A DNA stretch of 50,968 nt from Saccoglossus kowalevskii (GCF_000003605.2 NW_003130854.1:1748866-1799833), one strand, 5' to 3'; positions 15,049 to 28,680 are shown, counted from the stretch's first letter. The notes: generated by a model from the letters alone, not told the origin. A program made the numbers and translations.

Positions 15049-15054
15049 AATAAA
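15049..15054 (+). promoter_or_regulatory. Candidate poly(A) signal of the RASL10-like gene
   Basis: The first clear AATAAA lies 202 bases past the stop codon. In AT-rich DNA the hexamer is common by chance, so this is only a plausible 3' end. Confidence 0.35.
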
Positions 15055-17480
15055 CACATAAGTTGCAACACATAAGTTAGGCCGTTTTTTTCTTATTATA
15101 TTAATAAGTTATTCATACATTTTTTAAATATGTGTATAACATATACAAACAAATGAGTATATAGTTTCAGCTCTTACGTTAGTCGCATATACTATGTCTG
15201 AATACAGTTCAACATAAAAAACACTAATAATGACTTGGCATTTGAGCGAAATCCATAATTACTTTCAATTCAAGATAAAGTACTAGTAAATGAACGGCTA
15301 CACCGGATTCGGAGTGATTCACTATAATGTGTGGATTGTAGAATTATAGCTTTTTATGTAACGTGTTAGAGAATTGTAATATAATGATCTATTCTAAAAA
15401 AATCTCTTAGATACGATCTGTATAAATGTTAAAAAAGTCTACTAAGGAGTACTGTAATTGCAATTTATATGTACTAGCGACAACACAAGAATAACAATAA
15501 GAGGACGGTTACAAAATACAAATTAAAAAGCTACAAGTGTGATAGTAATTCGAAATATACACGTATAACATATTGGTGGAATGTTCAGATATTGCCCAAG
15601 GTCGTGTTTGTAATTTATAACTTACCTATTTGAAAATCCAATTACATGTCTGCTATTACTAAAACTGTAGGAGTAAAAAAGATCGACATGATATTTCAGT
15701 GTAGTGCTATTATCGAAATGCTATTATAGGGATTCTAAAATTAGTGTAGGGAACACGAGGGAATACATCGTATCAGCAACATCTCTCAACAATGTTATTG
15801 ACATTTTGATTGAGAGTTGTGATAACTGCAGAGCGCAGTGTCGTACGGCCACATCACACTAACGTTTGTACACGGTAAGTTCTATATATAAAGTCGTGTA
15901 TTTAGCGTGCTTCACACACGGGGTCACACATAATTATGCCATAATTAAATGCGTGACACTTTAAAATATGAACAGTTACAATAAAAATGACATTTAAATT
16001 AAAAACATGCGAATTTGCACATAGCAAAATGATGACACCTTAAAAAGAACCTGACCTTATGCCGACGTAATGGTCGAATGTAAGTTAGATTTATTTATGT
16101 TGCTTGGTGCTACGCCGTGGGATATTATGTGAATTTTCGCCACTGTGCTGCATATAATAATTGAGAGTATTTTTGTGAACAACTGACATACACGATGCCT
16201 TATATAAGATCGGTAGCGTCTAAACACGAAATCATAGCGAAGCCGAAGTTGTATCTATAACTTTTCCCAGAAAACATGGGCAAGATAAAGACGTATGAAA
16301 TCGCCCGATGAACTATATGGTATATCTGTCAAGGTCATTTTTGAAATTGAGGGCGAAGTCGGATTTTTCATGTTAAAATGTTCGTAAATGTGCATGTAAT
16401 TTTGTTTAATTTAATTTAACTCGTATCTAGTATACATAAATACATAACATACTGCTATATCGCTACACAGACTCGCATAAAGTCAAGTTCATCGAACTGA
16501 AAGTAATGAATGAACACTCATGAACAACATGCATGAAATCAAAGATAATCATCGCTAAATTATGACCGATGCTATTGTATGCAATTTATTTGTTTCAGAG
16601 ATATTCACCTAATCTGTGCCGACTCGTAAGTAGTAAAATGAGAAACTTTGGAATAAAAAATGTTCATTTAGCAATGGCATGTCTTTTAGTAGATATGGTC
16701 AAACCCTAAACAAATTACAACAGGAGGCATTTCAGCTGTTTTGTAAAAGCGAAATACATCTTAGTAACATACACAAATAATTTGAAATGTGTTTTTTTTT
16801 CATATTTATTTTTAATGGATAAAAGTAAATAAAAGAGTATACCCCATGGGCTACAATATGGTTACAATTTTCTTCCCTCCCATCCCCGCAATCGTTTTTA
16901 GGTATATTTATATTACCTGTGATGACAACATTTTGTTAATATTAGAAACGTTGAGATGACCCATAACTATTTAGCATATTCAGGCAAAAAAAACGGTAAT
17001 GTGATTGTTTTCTTTCTAAGGGCAGAGAAAACAGATAACTTAAGTGAAAACAATGAAACAGTTGATTCTCGTCATATGAGCGTATCTGCTCACAATTCTT
17101 TTTTTATACGTATGAAATGTGCGCGTTTCGGCCGTTCTATGCTGGCTGAAAAAAACAATGTTTTGAACATGTGAAACAAGTGAATCTAAAGACTCTATTT
17201 ATATTTCAGCAATTACTCATTTTCTCCCAAAGACATTTAAATAATCACCAAATCTAGCCCTATACAGAACAAAGAACTCATGAAACTAAGAGGCCAATGA
17301 AACGTGTTATTACCAATCAGAAACTAGAAGAACTTGCATCCCATTTTTTTACCTAAAAAGAAATAGCAGTAAACTAGTTGTTCTATAATTTTATTATATA
17401 TAACATGTTAATAGAACAAGTACAATCAATGTAATTGCGAAGAGTGAGTCGATTGAAGGTGTGTTGACTTGTTGATATGG
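15055..17480. other. Gene-poor DNA
   Basis: AT-rich sequence with scattered short frames; nothing supported. Confidence 0.55.
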
Positions 17481-17483
17481 TTG

Positions 17484-17775
17484 ATCACAATGGTCTAGGA
17501 TTGGTCCCATTTAGTACGAGATTTTACACATTTGATATATGATGATTCACAGTGATCTCAGACTGACCATATTTAATCTTTTTATAAAATTAGCCGAATT
17601 TGGTATAAGATTGACCGAATTGGGTATAGTACTAGTATTTGCCGACCGTAGAATTGGGATTAGATACATTTTCTATATGATTGATCTCAATGGTCTAGGA
17701 CTGACTAAATTTGGTATAAAACTGAACATATTGCGAATAATATCATCATATTGCTTAAGATTTGGCCACATTGCG
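17484..17775. repeat. Degenerate short tandem repeat
   Basis: Loose repeats of about 20-30 bases around GATTGACCGAATTGGGTATA, with variants such as GACTGACTAAATTTGGTATA and CAATGGTCTAGGA. A 94-residue open frame here follows the repeat and is probably not a gene. Confidence 0.5.
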
Positions 17776-18192
17776 TCCAGGTTTCATATAACACATCACA
17801 AAATGTATGAGAACTTTTCTTAATTTAACAGGGAATACCTTTCATTTATAACAATTGCATTCTCACTAGCGTATTAAGGTGAAATCTCTTATCAGTCTCT
17901 TATATTATGTAAGTATAGACAATTGATTCTACTTCGACAATATTACTAACAAATTCTCATTTATAATTATATTTTATACTAAAATGTACGGTTGTATATG
18001 TTATTGAGATGATTACATGTACGCTTTTGTTTAACCTCGTCTGCAACTGTTATGTTATCATATTCTTCTACTTTAAAAAACAATCGTAATCACGTTTGTT
18101 TAAAATTTAAGAAGAATGTGCATTCACGTACCAGGTCATTGAATGCGTACAAACATCGTACCTATGAGCCAAACTTTCACCTTTCTATCAAT

Positions 18193-18343
18193 CTTATGTT
18201 TACATAATTTATGCAACATTGGCATCAAAGCATTACCTCGAGGCAAATTATTTACTATTTGAGTCACTGTGGTTGCGTTTGTGTCGTGGGTAAATTTATT
18301 TAAGCTATCGTAATCTAAAAGTTGGAATAACATATCGAACTGT
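18193..18343 (-). CDS. Possible isolated coding exon, unrecognised
   Basis: Open minus-strand stretch (FDMLFQLLDYDSLNKF, then TQIVNNLPRGNALMPML) bounded by an acceptor-like GGCTCTACAG and a good donor, AAAG/GTGAAAG. No neighbouring exon found. Could be chance or a remnant. Confidence 0.2.
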
Positions 18344-18899
18344 AGAGCCGTCAACAAAGGTCATCTAATAAGGAAATGTAAAAGTACAAGAACATAAACA
18401 TAAAACAAATGACTCGCAACAAAGTACACTGCACTACATAGACAAATCAGTAAGATGAATATGGCATCCATAGTATACATAAAAGAATGTCAGGTGTTTT
18501 GAAAGGAGTGAGCACATTCTGCTCAGAAGATAATCTTGTGATTTATAGTTGACCTTTAACATAGACTTATATATCTGTGTTTTTGTATCAGTAAACCATT
18601 GTTTGTGTATGTCCAACCAACAGTACTGATTTGCAATGCATGACTATTATGCTTAATTACTCGAAGTTACATGTAAACACGCCATATTGTCATTGTTGAT
18701 GTGACAATATAAATACACTAATGCATTGTCAATTTAAAAAAAAAGACGTGTTTTTTTTTTTTGTCCTGTATATTATCAACATTGAGGATTACAATCAATT
18801 GATAATGATGTGACATGGTACATTCATACAATATAGTAGATAACATCTAAGGAATTACATGAAACCAAAGACAAACATTCATTATAACACTAAATACTG

Positions 18900-19760
18900 A
18901 ATTCAAAAATAGTGATCATAGAAAGCGTCTTGCCACTGTGGACAGACGTGCTCCTCATCACGCCACAGTCAATGTTCTATGAAATGAACATCTCTGAGTG
19001 ACACGTAATTAGCGTAATCCCAGAGTGATAGTTGTTAATGGTCGAATCGAATCACAGACAGATACAAACGTGTAGTTATATAACAACGCTGTTATAAAAC
19101 ACTATTACTCATGGTCTAATACAAACTCTACGTAGTTAGGATTAATCTCAAGGGAAATTCCGACCACTAACAGAGACAAGCATACTGTAGAATTAAATGC
19201 AATTACAGGCAAACGAGTATAAACGACAAGCGCCTCGCTACTGTAGGAAGACGTGTACCTTATCACGCCACAGTCACTGCTATAAAAAATATCTTTAAAT
19301 AGAGCATATTTTGCACAGACCTATAATTACTAGTTGTTCTCGCACAAGTCTAATAGAAATCAACATATGATAATATAATGTATGCTTTTTATTTATGTCT
19401 CACTACTAATCCTACACCGTTACGAGTTTTCATTGGACATTTCACATAGTAAACTAGTTTGTGATCAGACGTGCACCTCATCAGGTCACAACCACAAGTC
19501 TTAAAAAGTACAGCTCCAAATAGCGCGTAATTACCTTTACCCAACAGTATCGCAACGTATAATAATATAACTAACAAGGCCTAGTATTCTTGGCCCCTAT
19601 GAACCATACATAGTTAAGATTGTTTTGGGGTCGATTCTGTCCACTAGCAGAGACAATCACTGTGCGGAATTGTATGTGATTCCTGGGCACCAAAAACCTG
19701 GGATCCTTACGACTCTATGCAGACGTTCTCCTCATCATGACACGGTCATATTCAAACAGT
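18900..19760. repeat. Four degenerate tandem repeats of about 220-300 bp
   Basis: A shared core, CAGACGTGCTCCTCATCAC or close variants, recurs at about 18944, 19249, 19467 and 19721. A second shared block (ACCACTAACAGAGACAA and variants) recurs near 19164 and 19639. The core often sits inside ACTGTGG/CCACAGT inverted repeats. One unit contains an open minus-strand frame with cysteines (19389-19577), the others do not. Confidence 0.6.
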
Positions 19761-22700
19761 CAAAAGACAATTATCTACAGTGAGTTTACTGTGAAAAGTT
19801 GTTTGATGATTGTACATCAATACAAAACAAATAGTGTCTCTAACTGTACTCTGTCGTTTGAAATATCCGATGTGTTTTCCAACATTTCTAAGAAAATAGT
19901 TCTAAAGTATGTTAAAGTATAAAATCGATATTAGACGATATTCAAGCGATATCCTAAAATGCTATAAATTCGCGCCCTCATGGTCAATTATTCCTGACGC
20001 AAAATGATTCAAGAATTCAACTTTTGGGAAGCACGAGTGACAATAGAATCGTAGTACATAACCTACGCTCTCTCATCATGTAAAATGGTATAATTCAACA
20101 TGTAAGTGAATCGTAATTCACTACTGGAGACACTATGTGAGACAAATAAAATGTGAAATGAATGTTCATGATAATATGCGCCACCATGAGTTCATTCTTC
20201 TTTGTTTAAATCTATCACGTTCAAATTTGCTATGCTCGAATTTCCTATATTAAAATATGTTCAAATAGTAATAAACAAAACGGTAATGAATGTTCAATGC
20301 CCCTTATTCATATTGTTTTATTTATATATAAACATAGTTCATATTCAAAAATCGTGTATATTGGCACTAAGCTGAAAGCACATGACCATAATGGGTCATT
20401 TTGGACAGCGGTTCAGATTATTATATACCACCTGTTCACCATTGTGGAGCTAATTATTTCAGGTCGTTTTTCACCTTTGGAAAACTTTCCCATACTACAA
20501 CTTCTGGCTCTTTTCAAATAGCTTAGCATCTAATTTTATTTCCAAGTATAAACAGGACGCACGCCTTGAATACTAGTTATTTATTGCATATGTTTCAGTT
20601 GCTTTATATTAATCAGTTGCTTGATCGCTTACAGTTTCTCTCTGTATGGTATATATACAATTATATTAATTTGTTACGATTAGATTTCTTCCCATTTAAC
20701 GTACTTTGGGTCTGATGTTTCATTTTATGAAATTTAACAATACATGTTAAGTGACATATGGTCTACATTGTACAAGTTACGTCGGGCTATATCGGCGAAA
20801 ATCTTTGTTACAGATAATCATGCTAAATGCGCAAAACAAAAACCTTGATTTACTATAGAACGCACATACATTTGATGCCTCGGCTGAAATGCAGCCGTTA
20901 CCGCAATGGCAGACAAATAATACATACACATTTTATTAGAGGTGATAAGTTCAGAAAGCTGCTGCAGATCTGCCATATAATCATATTTAAATTAAAAGCT
21001 TCAGACAGTTAGTAGTAATCAGGTGCCTTTTATGATAAGGTGTTTGTGTACGTGCCCTTGTGTTAGGTATAAGTGTTTTAGTGTATGTGCTTGTTATATA
21101 TTTGCATCAAAACAGACGTCCGAGTATTGTTAATAAATAAACATGACATACTCCCTGATTATGCTGTATACAAAAATAAACATTCTATGTACAGTTTAAT
21201 CAACGATTTGCACACGAGTCATGATACTATATAATATATTATTCATATCCCGCCGTCATTCACCAGGGCACGTTTGAAATTATAATTCAATAAACAATCT
21301 ATTTTGCACGTGTTGAATAATTAGTATGGAACCCATATTGAACGGACACGACGCGACAACCGTGGCGCTTTGAAGAGTATGAAAACGAGGTCGATGGGCC
21401 GAACATATATATATATACAAGGTACAAGCGCTCACCATTTGTTAACTTTGCAAATGCGATAGACGTATGAAATAAAATATTTTACTACAACTCGTGTTAT
21501 ATAAATATGGATAACAAATCCATGTAGTTCAATCTAGTTTCCATGCACTGTTACGTTAAATATATATTTTCGCATGCACCATAACGCAATGACTAGTTGG
21601 TAATTTAGTTAAAATGGGTTAATTTAATTCAAATTACAGCCACTAGTATAGTATGAACATAATTCTAAGGTAAGTGAATTTTCAAATGTATAAGGCACTT
21701 CACTACATCACATATTCGGGAGAGTGGCGCCCTCTGACGAGAACAATATAAACTATGTGTCATTTGAGGAGCAGAACGTGCTGCTAGACATATACTTTGT
21801 ATAATTAACAACACGAAAAATATCTGTGACACAGACAATGTCAATAATCATAATTTTGCTCCAAATATATTAACGACAAAATGGAGTTATTGTCTGCTAT
21901 TGCTCGAAGCAATATGAGTATTAGTTCGTTCAGCACACGTTATTATTTGAATGTTCGCCATTTATTAATATTCTTTATAACAAGTGTCAAACCATGCTGG
22001 CAGAGTCGTCGTTTGTAAATTTTGGCTTACATATACACACTATTGCTGTGGTTCAATTATACGCAAAACATACGTTAATTAAAAATTCAGAGCAGCTTTG
22101 TCGGGTCCAAGTTTGAAAGAAGGCTGGATATGCCTTAATATATCTACTGGTATTCAGAAGATGCTTTCCCCATGCATGCTACATGCAAAACAGCAAGTTA
22201 ATCATTTACACCAGTTTGTGGCCAATTTTTGTTTTAAATCTCAGATGGTGGTCAAACCCGTGACTGATCAGCATTATTTCTCTCATAAGAAGCTATGGTC
22301 ATATATACTACATGCTAAATAGCAAGTTTGTCGGTTAAAGCGCTCGTGGGAAACAACAGATTGTGGCATTTTTTTGTCGAAAATCCAAGATGGTGGCCAC
22401 ACCATGTGATTGATATAAATTATTTTATTTTTGTCAGTTAAAGCACGTTGAGATCATGTTGTGCGCCCTGTTCTTTTGAGACGAAAAGATTGCATACGAT
22501 AAACCCTCAGTTAATATATAGTCATACATGTCATAGTCATAGTGTGAAGTATGAAAGTGTTTTGAATTCAATTGTGACTTTCCCTTTCTTCTTCTTTATG
22601 CTTGACGATCGAAGAATGCACATTATGAGTGCACTCATATACAAGTTTGCGTTTATTGGACTCAACAAACGATAAACAACATAAAAACATTACAAATGAA

Positions 22701-23274
22701 CAAAGTAAAGAAATGTTAATACGTCAGGAAACTAATTATTATTGAAGTAGTACCTTCGTTGCTGTACAATGTAACCTCTAATTATGTCATTTAAGAAAGA
22801 CACAACACAGAAATTAATATCCAGGTATTTTACCAGTCTCAATGTACTTAGTATATTGATAATTTCGTCGTTCTGGTGGTTCTAATATCAGAATACACGT
22901 GGACGTTGCGCGACTGTGGTATGGCGCACGATATGTGAAACCAGTGCAATCTTGTCGAAATTGCCGTAATATTGACACTAACCCGTTTAAATGTTGCACG
23001 CAATATATTATGAATGGTCTGGCAAAATCGCACACCAAGGCCTAGGTTATATATAATTGAGGATTTCAACCGCACTAATGTTTAGCACCAGAGGAGGTTC
23101 AATGAAGCATACAGACTTTAAGAAATGTAACATAACAAAGAACCAAATTTGTGAATAATTAACGTTACCTATGCTGTATTTATGGTGGAAGACTAAAGGA
23201 GGCAATGTAGCAATTTGCGTTTAAATGTACTAGGCCGGAATGATGATTATTTTTATCACCAACAGAGAAAATTA
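19761..23274. other. Gene-poor DNA left of the duplication
   Basis: Apart from the 22.2 kb repeat, only short frames of random appearance. No recognised gene. Confidence 0.55.
22176..22435. repeat. Diverged direct repeat, two units of about 130 bp
   Basis: Both units start TACATGCaAAAcAGCAAGTT-like and contain an AAGATGGTGG-type core (TCAGATGGTGGTC and CCAAGATGGTGGCC). Likely an old dispersed or tandem repeat. Confidence 0.45.
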
Positions 23275-24177
23275 CCATATTTTTACCATGAAGGGAACCA
23301 AGATACTTGTAGGCTTCCAGATCAATGAATATAGGATGGCTCTACCCTGGGAGAATGGATGACATCAGTGAATGTAACAGCATACTGCTCCACTAACAGC
23401 TTTTACCCAATTTACCCAGGTTCATTAAATTGATAGCTCGTCATTTTAAGGCGTGCAAATTACAATTTCAAACACTCACCTTTGCTAGCAATATGGTAGT
23501 CTCAGCTCATTTATTATGAGATAACTCTCGCTCATTGAAAATGAAGTCCCAATACTTGTACATTAGTTCCCATTCTAGTACCTGAAACGTTTTGGAAGTC
23601 ATTGACTTCTTGAACATGTTGTGTTTAGTATTTTGAGACACACCTCGATAAATGAGGCATTATGGTGATTTTTAGCATGGTCGTCACCTTACAAAATAAA
23701 GTTTATTCAGAATATTTGTGCAGATAAATGTATAGCATGTAAATGATTATCACACTGTCTTTTTGTCAGTGTTTTAACCGTTTTACATAATTACATCACC
23801 ACAGACTATAATAATTATTGTGATGTTTCACCACTTTAATTGTAGGCTAGCTTGTAGAGGAATGTTTGTTTTGGATTCTATCAGACTTTGCAACTAAATC
23901 TCTTACTTATTGGTATATATTTCCCAACTGACTGGCTATGTCCGAGAATGTAGTACATATGCAAACTGTTTAAACAGAAAGAGTTTTAACATCCAAAAAA
24001 TGTGTTAGCAGAAAGCATTTGATTATGACTACCAATGACATATGGCGAGTGTCACATGTGGATCAGTATATTATTATTCCTTTTGAGATACCTGAAATCA
24101 TTTCATGTTTACCATATTTGTCTCCTATTGATTTGGCGATGCAATGTAGTATACGCAATTTTGTTGTATCTTGCCCT

Positions 24178-27100
24178 CTATGTTTTAGTAGTGTTCATGC
24201 TGTGTACTTTTGTTTTCATCATGAAGGTCACGCCTATGAATTATCGGAAGTACGTGCGTATGCATGCATGCAGGCAAGTACTTGTAATTATAATTTACAA
24301 TCAGAACCAATTTTATAATGTTTATGGTCAAATTACAAAACAAGAAAATTAACGTTCTTTTTTGCATGAGTTGGTAAAATACTTGATTTCAATCCAGTCC
24401 TGCAGTTTCTTACCTGAATTCAATGAAATATGTTTTTGTGATTGTATACATTGATTTATTTCTGCTCACGTTTCTCAATGGTAATTTTCAGATAGTTGTG
24501 CTGTTCTATGTCCTAATTGGAAAATGTTAATTTGGTGATATCATGTTATCCAGACAGTGCATTGAAAGTTTAGCTTTCATGTGTTATAACAGTATTTGTT
24601 TACGTCAGTCATCCGTCAATGTGGAGACGTTGACCAGCAGGTTAATCATTGCTACTCTTCTTCATCGTAGCTAGTGATATTAGCTAGTGATTAGCTAGTG
24701 ACATTAGCTAGTGATATTAGATAGTGACATTAGCTAGTGATATTATCTAGTGATTAGAAGATATTTGTGTTTGTTCCTTTAAATTAAATTTGAATTTTTG
24801 TTTTTATGCCATTTCCTTTGAAACGTACTTATGTGCTAACCGCACTTTTGATTGCGTTATTCGAATTTTGACATTTTTACATATTGGAGATATATATGTC
24901 CACAGACAATGTTATACATGTTTTAGTTATGTTTTAATAACCTAGCAATGTAACATTTATGATAAGCTGTATATTATACTTGATTACTATACGTCGATTT
25001 GCAATGTTGACCAGATTGCTGTGGATGAAAAATGAAAAGAATCAGTTGCATAGTCGTGCTCCCACATTGCATGTCATGCATGTTACATAAATAAATAAAT
25101 AAACTACGTTTCTTCTTCGAAATATTCTGGGCTTGTTCCAATGATTATTTTGACTCCATGATCAGAGTGTGACTTCGACGTTATAGCTATAACAGTTTCC
25201 CATGCTCTTTATAAATCAACAGTTGCCATAACAATGGAAGTACGTCCAAATAATCTCTCACTACGTCGAAATTGCTTTAAAGGAAAGTGCAAATTATTAT
25301 GGCGGGAAAATTAACCCACCATACCTAATTTGGTTACCAGTCCATCTATATCATGGAATCAGTTTTTTAACAGCAATTATTCAAGTAAGGGTTATTATGC
25401 AATGTCTGGGTCAATACACTAGCATTTGACAGTTTAAACTACAAATTGTGAAATTCTTTTGCGTTTAAAAAACATGTATTTAACTTACCATTCATTCAAT
25501 AATGCACTTTTAAAATTAATCACATATACATCAAATTGCTTTTCAATAGCAATACATTCAGGAAGGAAATACATTTACGTGTACACTTACAAGAAGTCAC
25601 ACAGCACACACGTCCCCGAGTGCAGCCAGTGCATCCAGGCTCTTCTATTTCATTCCTATTGCATTTATGTGCACGACATGTACCTCCACATTTGTCTTCA
25701 CAGTGAGGTGCTGTCAAAACAAAATAAGACACAAAGACTTAATAAACATTTACATTCACTCTCACAATTAATAAAAAGTGAGAATAATTGACATTTCTCA
25801 TTGGTTGATTATGTGGATTTATCTAATAAATGCGTGAGTAGATAAAATGTTTTAGATGTTCGGGCTCATTACTAAATATTGTGTGATTACTTACGTATTG
25901 GCACGCAACAAACAAATCCTTTCTTGCAACCAATGCACTCTAATGCCTGTATCTCGCTCGAAGAGCATTCGTCTTTACGGCATACACCACCACAACAATC
26001 ATGGCAGTCGAAAGCTGATCAGGAAATAATACAAAAGACTTTAGAACATTAATGTGTTCATTGTGAAAAAAACAACAGAATAAGACATTATAGTTGTTGT
26101 TCATATCAATGTAAACCAGTGTCTTCAAAAAGATCTGTGCTTACGACATATTTCATGAACATATACCTAAGGGAACACAGCAGTGTCCAGCAGGAATGAC
26201 AGGACAGGCAGGATGTGAAAACTCGTTTTTATGGCAGTGATGACGCCATACACCACCGCAACAATCTTCACAGTCATATGCTGATTCAGACAGAATAAGA
26301 AGAGTTGAATTTATAAAACAGTGTTTAAACTCGGCACAGGTTTAACTAAAGAAACAACAAAGTGTGACTTATACTTGGAAAAGGACAGAAATGAATATTC
26401 GTCCAACAATCATCCACACACACAAAACATCAACAATTCCTGTCCATATTATCTGATTATGGCATATTGTATTTCATTTAGATGATTGTTGGGGAGAGTG
26501 TAAATTTAACATTTCAAAGCTATGTTACATAACAAAGATGGGGACTTTCATTGTTTATTTTCACTGTATCCACGTGAATTTTAAATAAACATAAAGGTAC
26601 TTGAAGAAGAATGCAATACTCATAGGACATAATAGAACGCTTTACACTAGACGTTCAACACATGGTCACATACGATTGATTTCAATGTATGATTTTTTTT
26701 TTCAGATTCACCCTTTAAGTGAATTATCTCTAGAATTTTAGCTTACCAGCATTTATATCTAATTTAGTATGTAGATTATGATGACTACCCAAGTCGCAAC
26801 AAGTGCCTACTTTTCAATTACAGTAGTTGCACAAACAACAGTTATTATGTTTATGAAATCCACGTCCACCCATCAAGGCTTGTTCTTAATAAAGTCATAT
26901 ACAGGTAATAGCAAAGCCTATTATTTAATACATGCAAATAACCCTGGAATGTAAAAATTGCAAGGCAATACTGTTTTGTAATATCTACCCCCCCTTTCGA
27001 AAGGTAATACACAGCAAATGTTGTATATGTTAACTAAAACCCTGCCCCTTAGTGAAGTATTTGTTTAGGCATTGTCAAGTGTGTAGTGGCACACTTGACA

Positions 27101-27562
27101 TGAAACATCTCAGTTAGAGGGGTAAACCGAAAAAAATACATGATTTAAAATGAAACTTTCAGTATGTAAGTGTTGGTAGAAAATCAATTACTTGTGGAAC
27201 ACAATGAAAATAAATAGGTATGCACAACAAACAACCAATGTGATACCTGGTGTAAATGTGTCATCTTCGACAGTAATCGCCTGCAATAACAATTGAAAAG
27301 ACAAATTTCACGGTCCAATTCACTCAATTCGTTCGATTATTCACAATTTGCTGTTTAAATTAAGCGATAGACCTCATCGTCTTATAAATAGTATGACAAT
27401 GTTGGATATACAAGAATTGCGACTTAATGTTGACACAGTGGCTTTTTTGAGTGAATAAAACTTACATAGCCGGTTGGGTGAGACCCAAGAAGAGAGACTA
27501 TATAAAATAATATTTATACTTACATTCGGTAGTACTAAAAGTGCTATGTAAATGAAATACAT
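24178..27562 (-). CDS. Secreted cysteine-rich three-module protein, copy 1 (160 aa, 6 exons)
   Basis: Spliced minus-strand gene; function not recognised. Exons in order: 27562-27524, 27280-27247, 26280-26167, 26014-25895, 25710-25591, 24233-24178, total 483 nt with stop. Exon 1 encodes a hydrophobic signal peptide starting MYFIYIALLVLPN. Exon 2 gives an acidic linker (AITVEDDTFTP). Exons 3, 4 and 5 each encode one module of 37-39 residues and are all phase 1-1, so they could be shuffled or duplicated in frame. The modules share Cys-x2-[Cys/Lys]-Cys-Gly-Gly, an Arg, and end in Cys-Cys-Val. Exon 6 encodes a short basic tail ending NTTKT. Donors are GTAAGT at exons 1, 4 and 5 and GTAT at exons 2 and 3; acceptors end in AG. 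The model is strengthened by copy 2: same exons and phases, length differences in multiples of three, conserved stop. The protein is probably exported and disulfide-rich; a defensive, matrix or signalling role is possible but unproven. The last exon is the least certain. AATAAA (23702-23707) lies about 470 bases past the stop. Confidence 0.82.
24668..24756. repeat. 12-13 bp tandem repeat (TAGCTAGTGATAT)
   Basis: About seven variants of ATTAGCTAGTGA(T/C) in the last intron of cysteine-rich copy 1. The matching place in copy 2 has no such array, so it expanded after the duplication. Confidence 0.8.
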
Positions 27563-27653
27563 TGCGAAAAATGTCTAAATTAACTGTCTAGCAATGCATA
27601 TGCGATATCACTCGAGTCCTGGTTGAGATACTGGATTACTTAAATTTGCTATG

Positions 27654-27662
27654 TTTTATATA
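27654..27662 (-). promoter_or_regulatory. TATA box of cysteine-rich gene copy 1
   Basis: TATATAAAA on the minus strand, 92 bases upstream of the ATG. A matching TATAAAA stands at nearly the same distance in copy 2, within a conserved stretch containing GCAACAGACT just upstream. The expected start site would be about 25-30 bases downstream, leaving a 5' leader of roughly 65 bases. Confidence 0.55.
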
Positions 27663-28391
27663 GTCTGTTGCGTTAGAACAAACGATGTTTACCTTATGTT
27701 TCCTAAAATGCGTTATGCATTATACATGGTATGAACATACGTGTGGTGAAATGTTAATGACATAAGTGAGGGCAATGTACCAGCACCACAAAGTGATATA
27801 TTCGCAGATATTTTTTTTCTCTAAGTGATCACTTATTATACACTTTAGTCTTTTTACTTCCACTATCTGGGGTTAGTCAAGAAATAAAATCGGTCAACAC
27901 TGACGTCTTACTAAATTATATAACACGAGGTCACTGACATGCAATTCATACACCAAACGGTTTCTTTTTACATATACATCATTTCCTCGTCTGAGACCAG
28001 TGAACTATTGAAGTTTGATTTACATGACTTTTTATATGCGATATAATTGTTATTCTCTGTTTATTCCAACAAGGATTTGTGTACATATTGGAGGTAGTCA
28101 GTTTTCATTGTTTAAAATTCTACTCACTGCGAATTGTTTCGAAAAAATGCAAATTTATACTATGTTAACCTGTAATATACAGGGCAGTCAAAACTCAACA
28201 GATAAATGATGAAGTGAACAAGACAAATAAACAATACATCCATTCATCTCAAGAACAGTTAGTGCATCTAATATAGCAATTACAAAAAAAAGACATTTAC
28301 ATAGAACAAAAATTGTTAGAATAATGTAAGTGACTGAACGAGTGATAAAGGTCATATAACGGGCATGAGGACGTTGATCAGATTGAATCAT

Positions 28392-28460
28392 GCAGTTTTC
28401 GACAGACAGTTGGTAATACTTACCAGGACTGAGGTTTACCAACTGTCTGCGAGAAACTGC
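28392..28460. other. 69-nt inverted-repeat hairpin upstream of copy 1
   Basis: Two 25-nt arms, starting GCAGTTTTCGACAGACAG and ending CTGTCTGCGAGAAACTGC, pair with a few mismatches around a 19-nt loop. An equivalent 69-nt hairpin stands at 36576-36644. It lies about 730 bases upstream of the TATA box. The size resembles a microRNA precursor, but a small MITE-like palindrome is also possible. Confidence 0.6.
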
Positions 28461-28503
28461 TTAATCCGCTAAGCGTGTGTGAGGTTGTTCACCTCAGTTG
28501 AGT

Positions 28504-28556
28504 AAATAGAGCATTGAACAGTATGCTGGAGAATACAATTGGAGAATACTGTTATT
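28504..28556. other. Short inverted repeat near copy 1 upstream region
   Basis: AACAGTAT and ATACTGTT form 8-bp arms around about 20 bases that contain a repeated GGAGAATAC. The element is also present in copy 2 near 36700-36735. A nearby GAGGT/ACCTC hairpin (28481-28495) is kept as well. Significance unknown. Confidence 0.4.
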
Positions 28557-28680
28557 GCGTGAAAGCAACCTCATTTTATGAGGCTAATTTAATCGTATTT
28601 AATTATGTTTAAATATGCGTTAATTATTCAATGTTAAATATATCTTTTACGTCAAACATTATCAATATTATAATGCGAAA

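Noticed and set aside
24019-24352. Plus-strand frames of 99 and 105 residues
   Set aside because: They overlap the last exon of the cysteine-rich gene on the other strand and are not kept open in copy 2.
25459-25791. Plus-strand 110-residue frame
   Set aside because: Shadow of cysteine-rich exon 5 on the other strand.
25940-26128. Minus-strand 62-residue frame
   Set aside because: It is out of frame with the cysteine module of exon 4, whose frame is supported by phase and by the paralogue.
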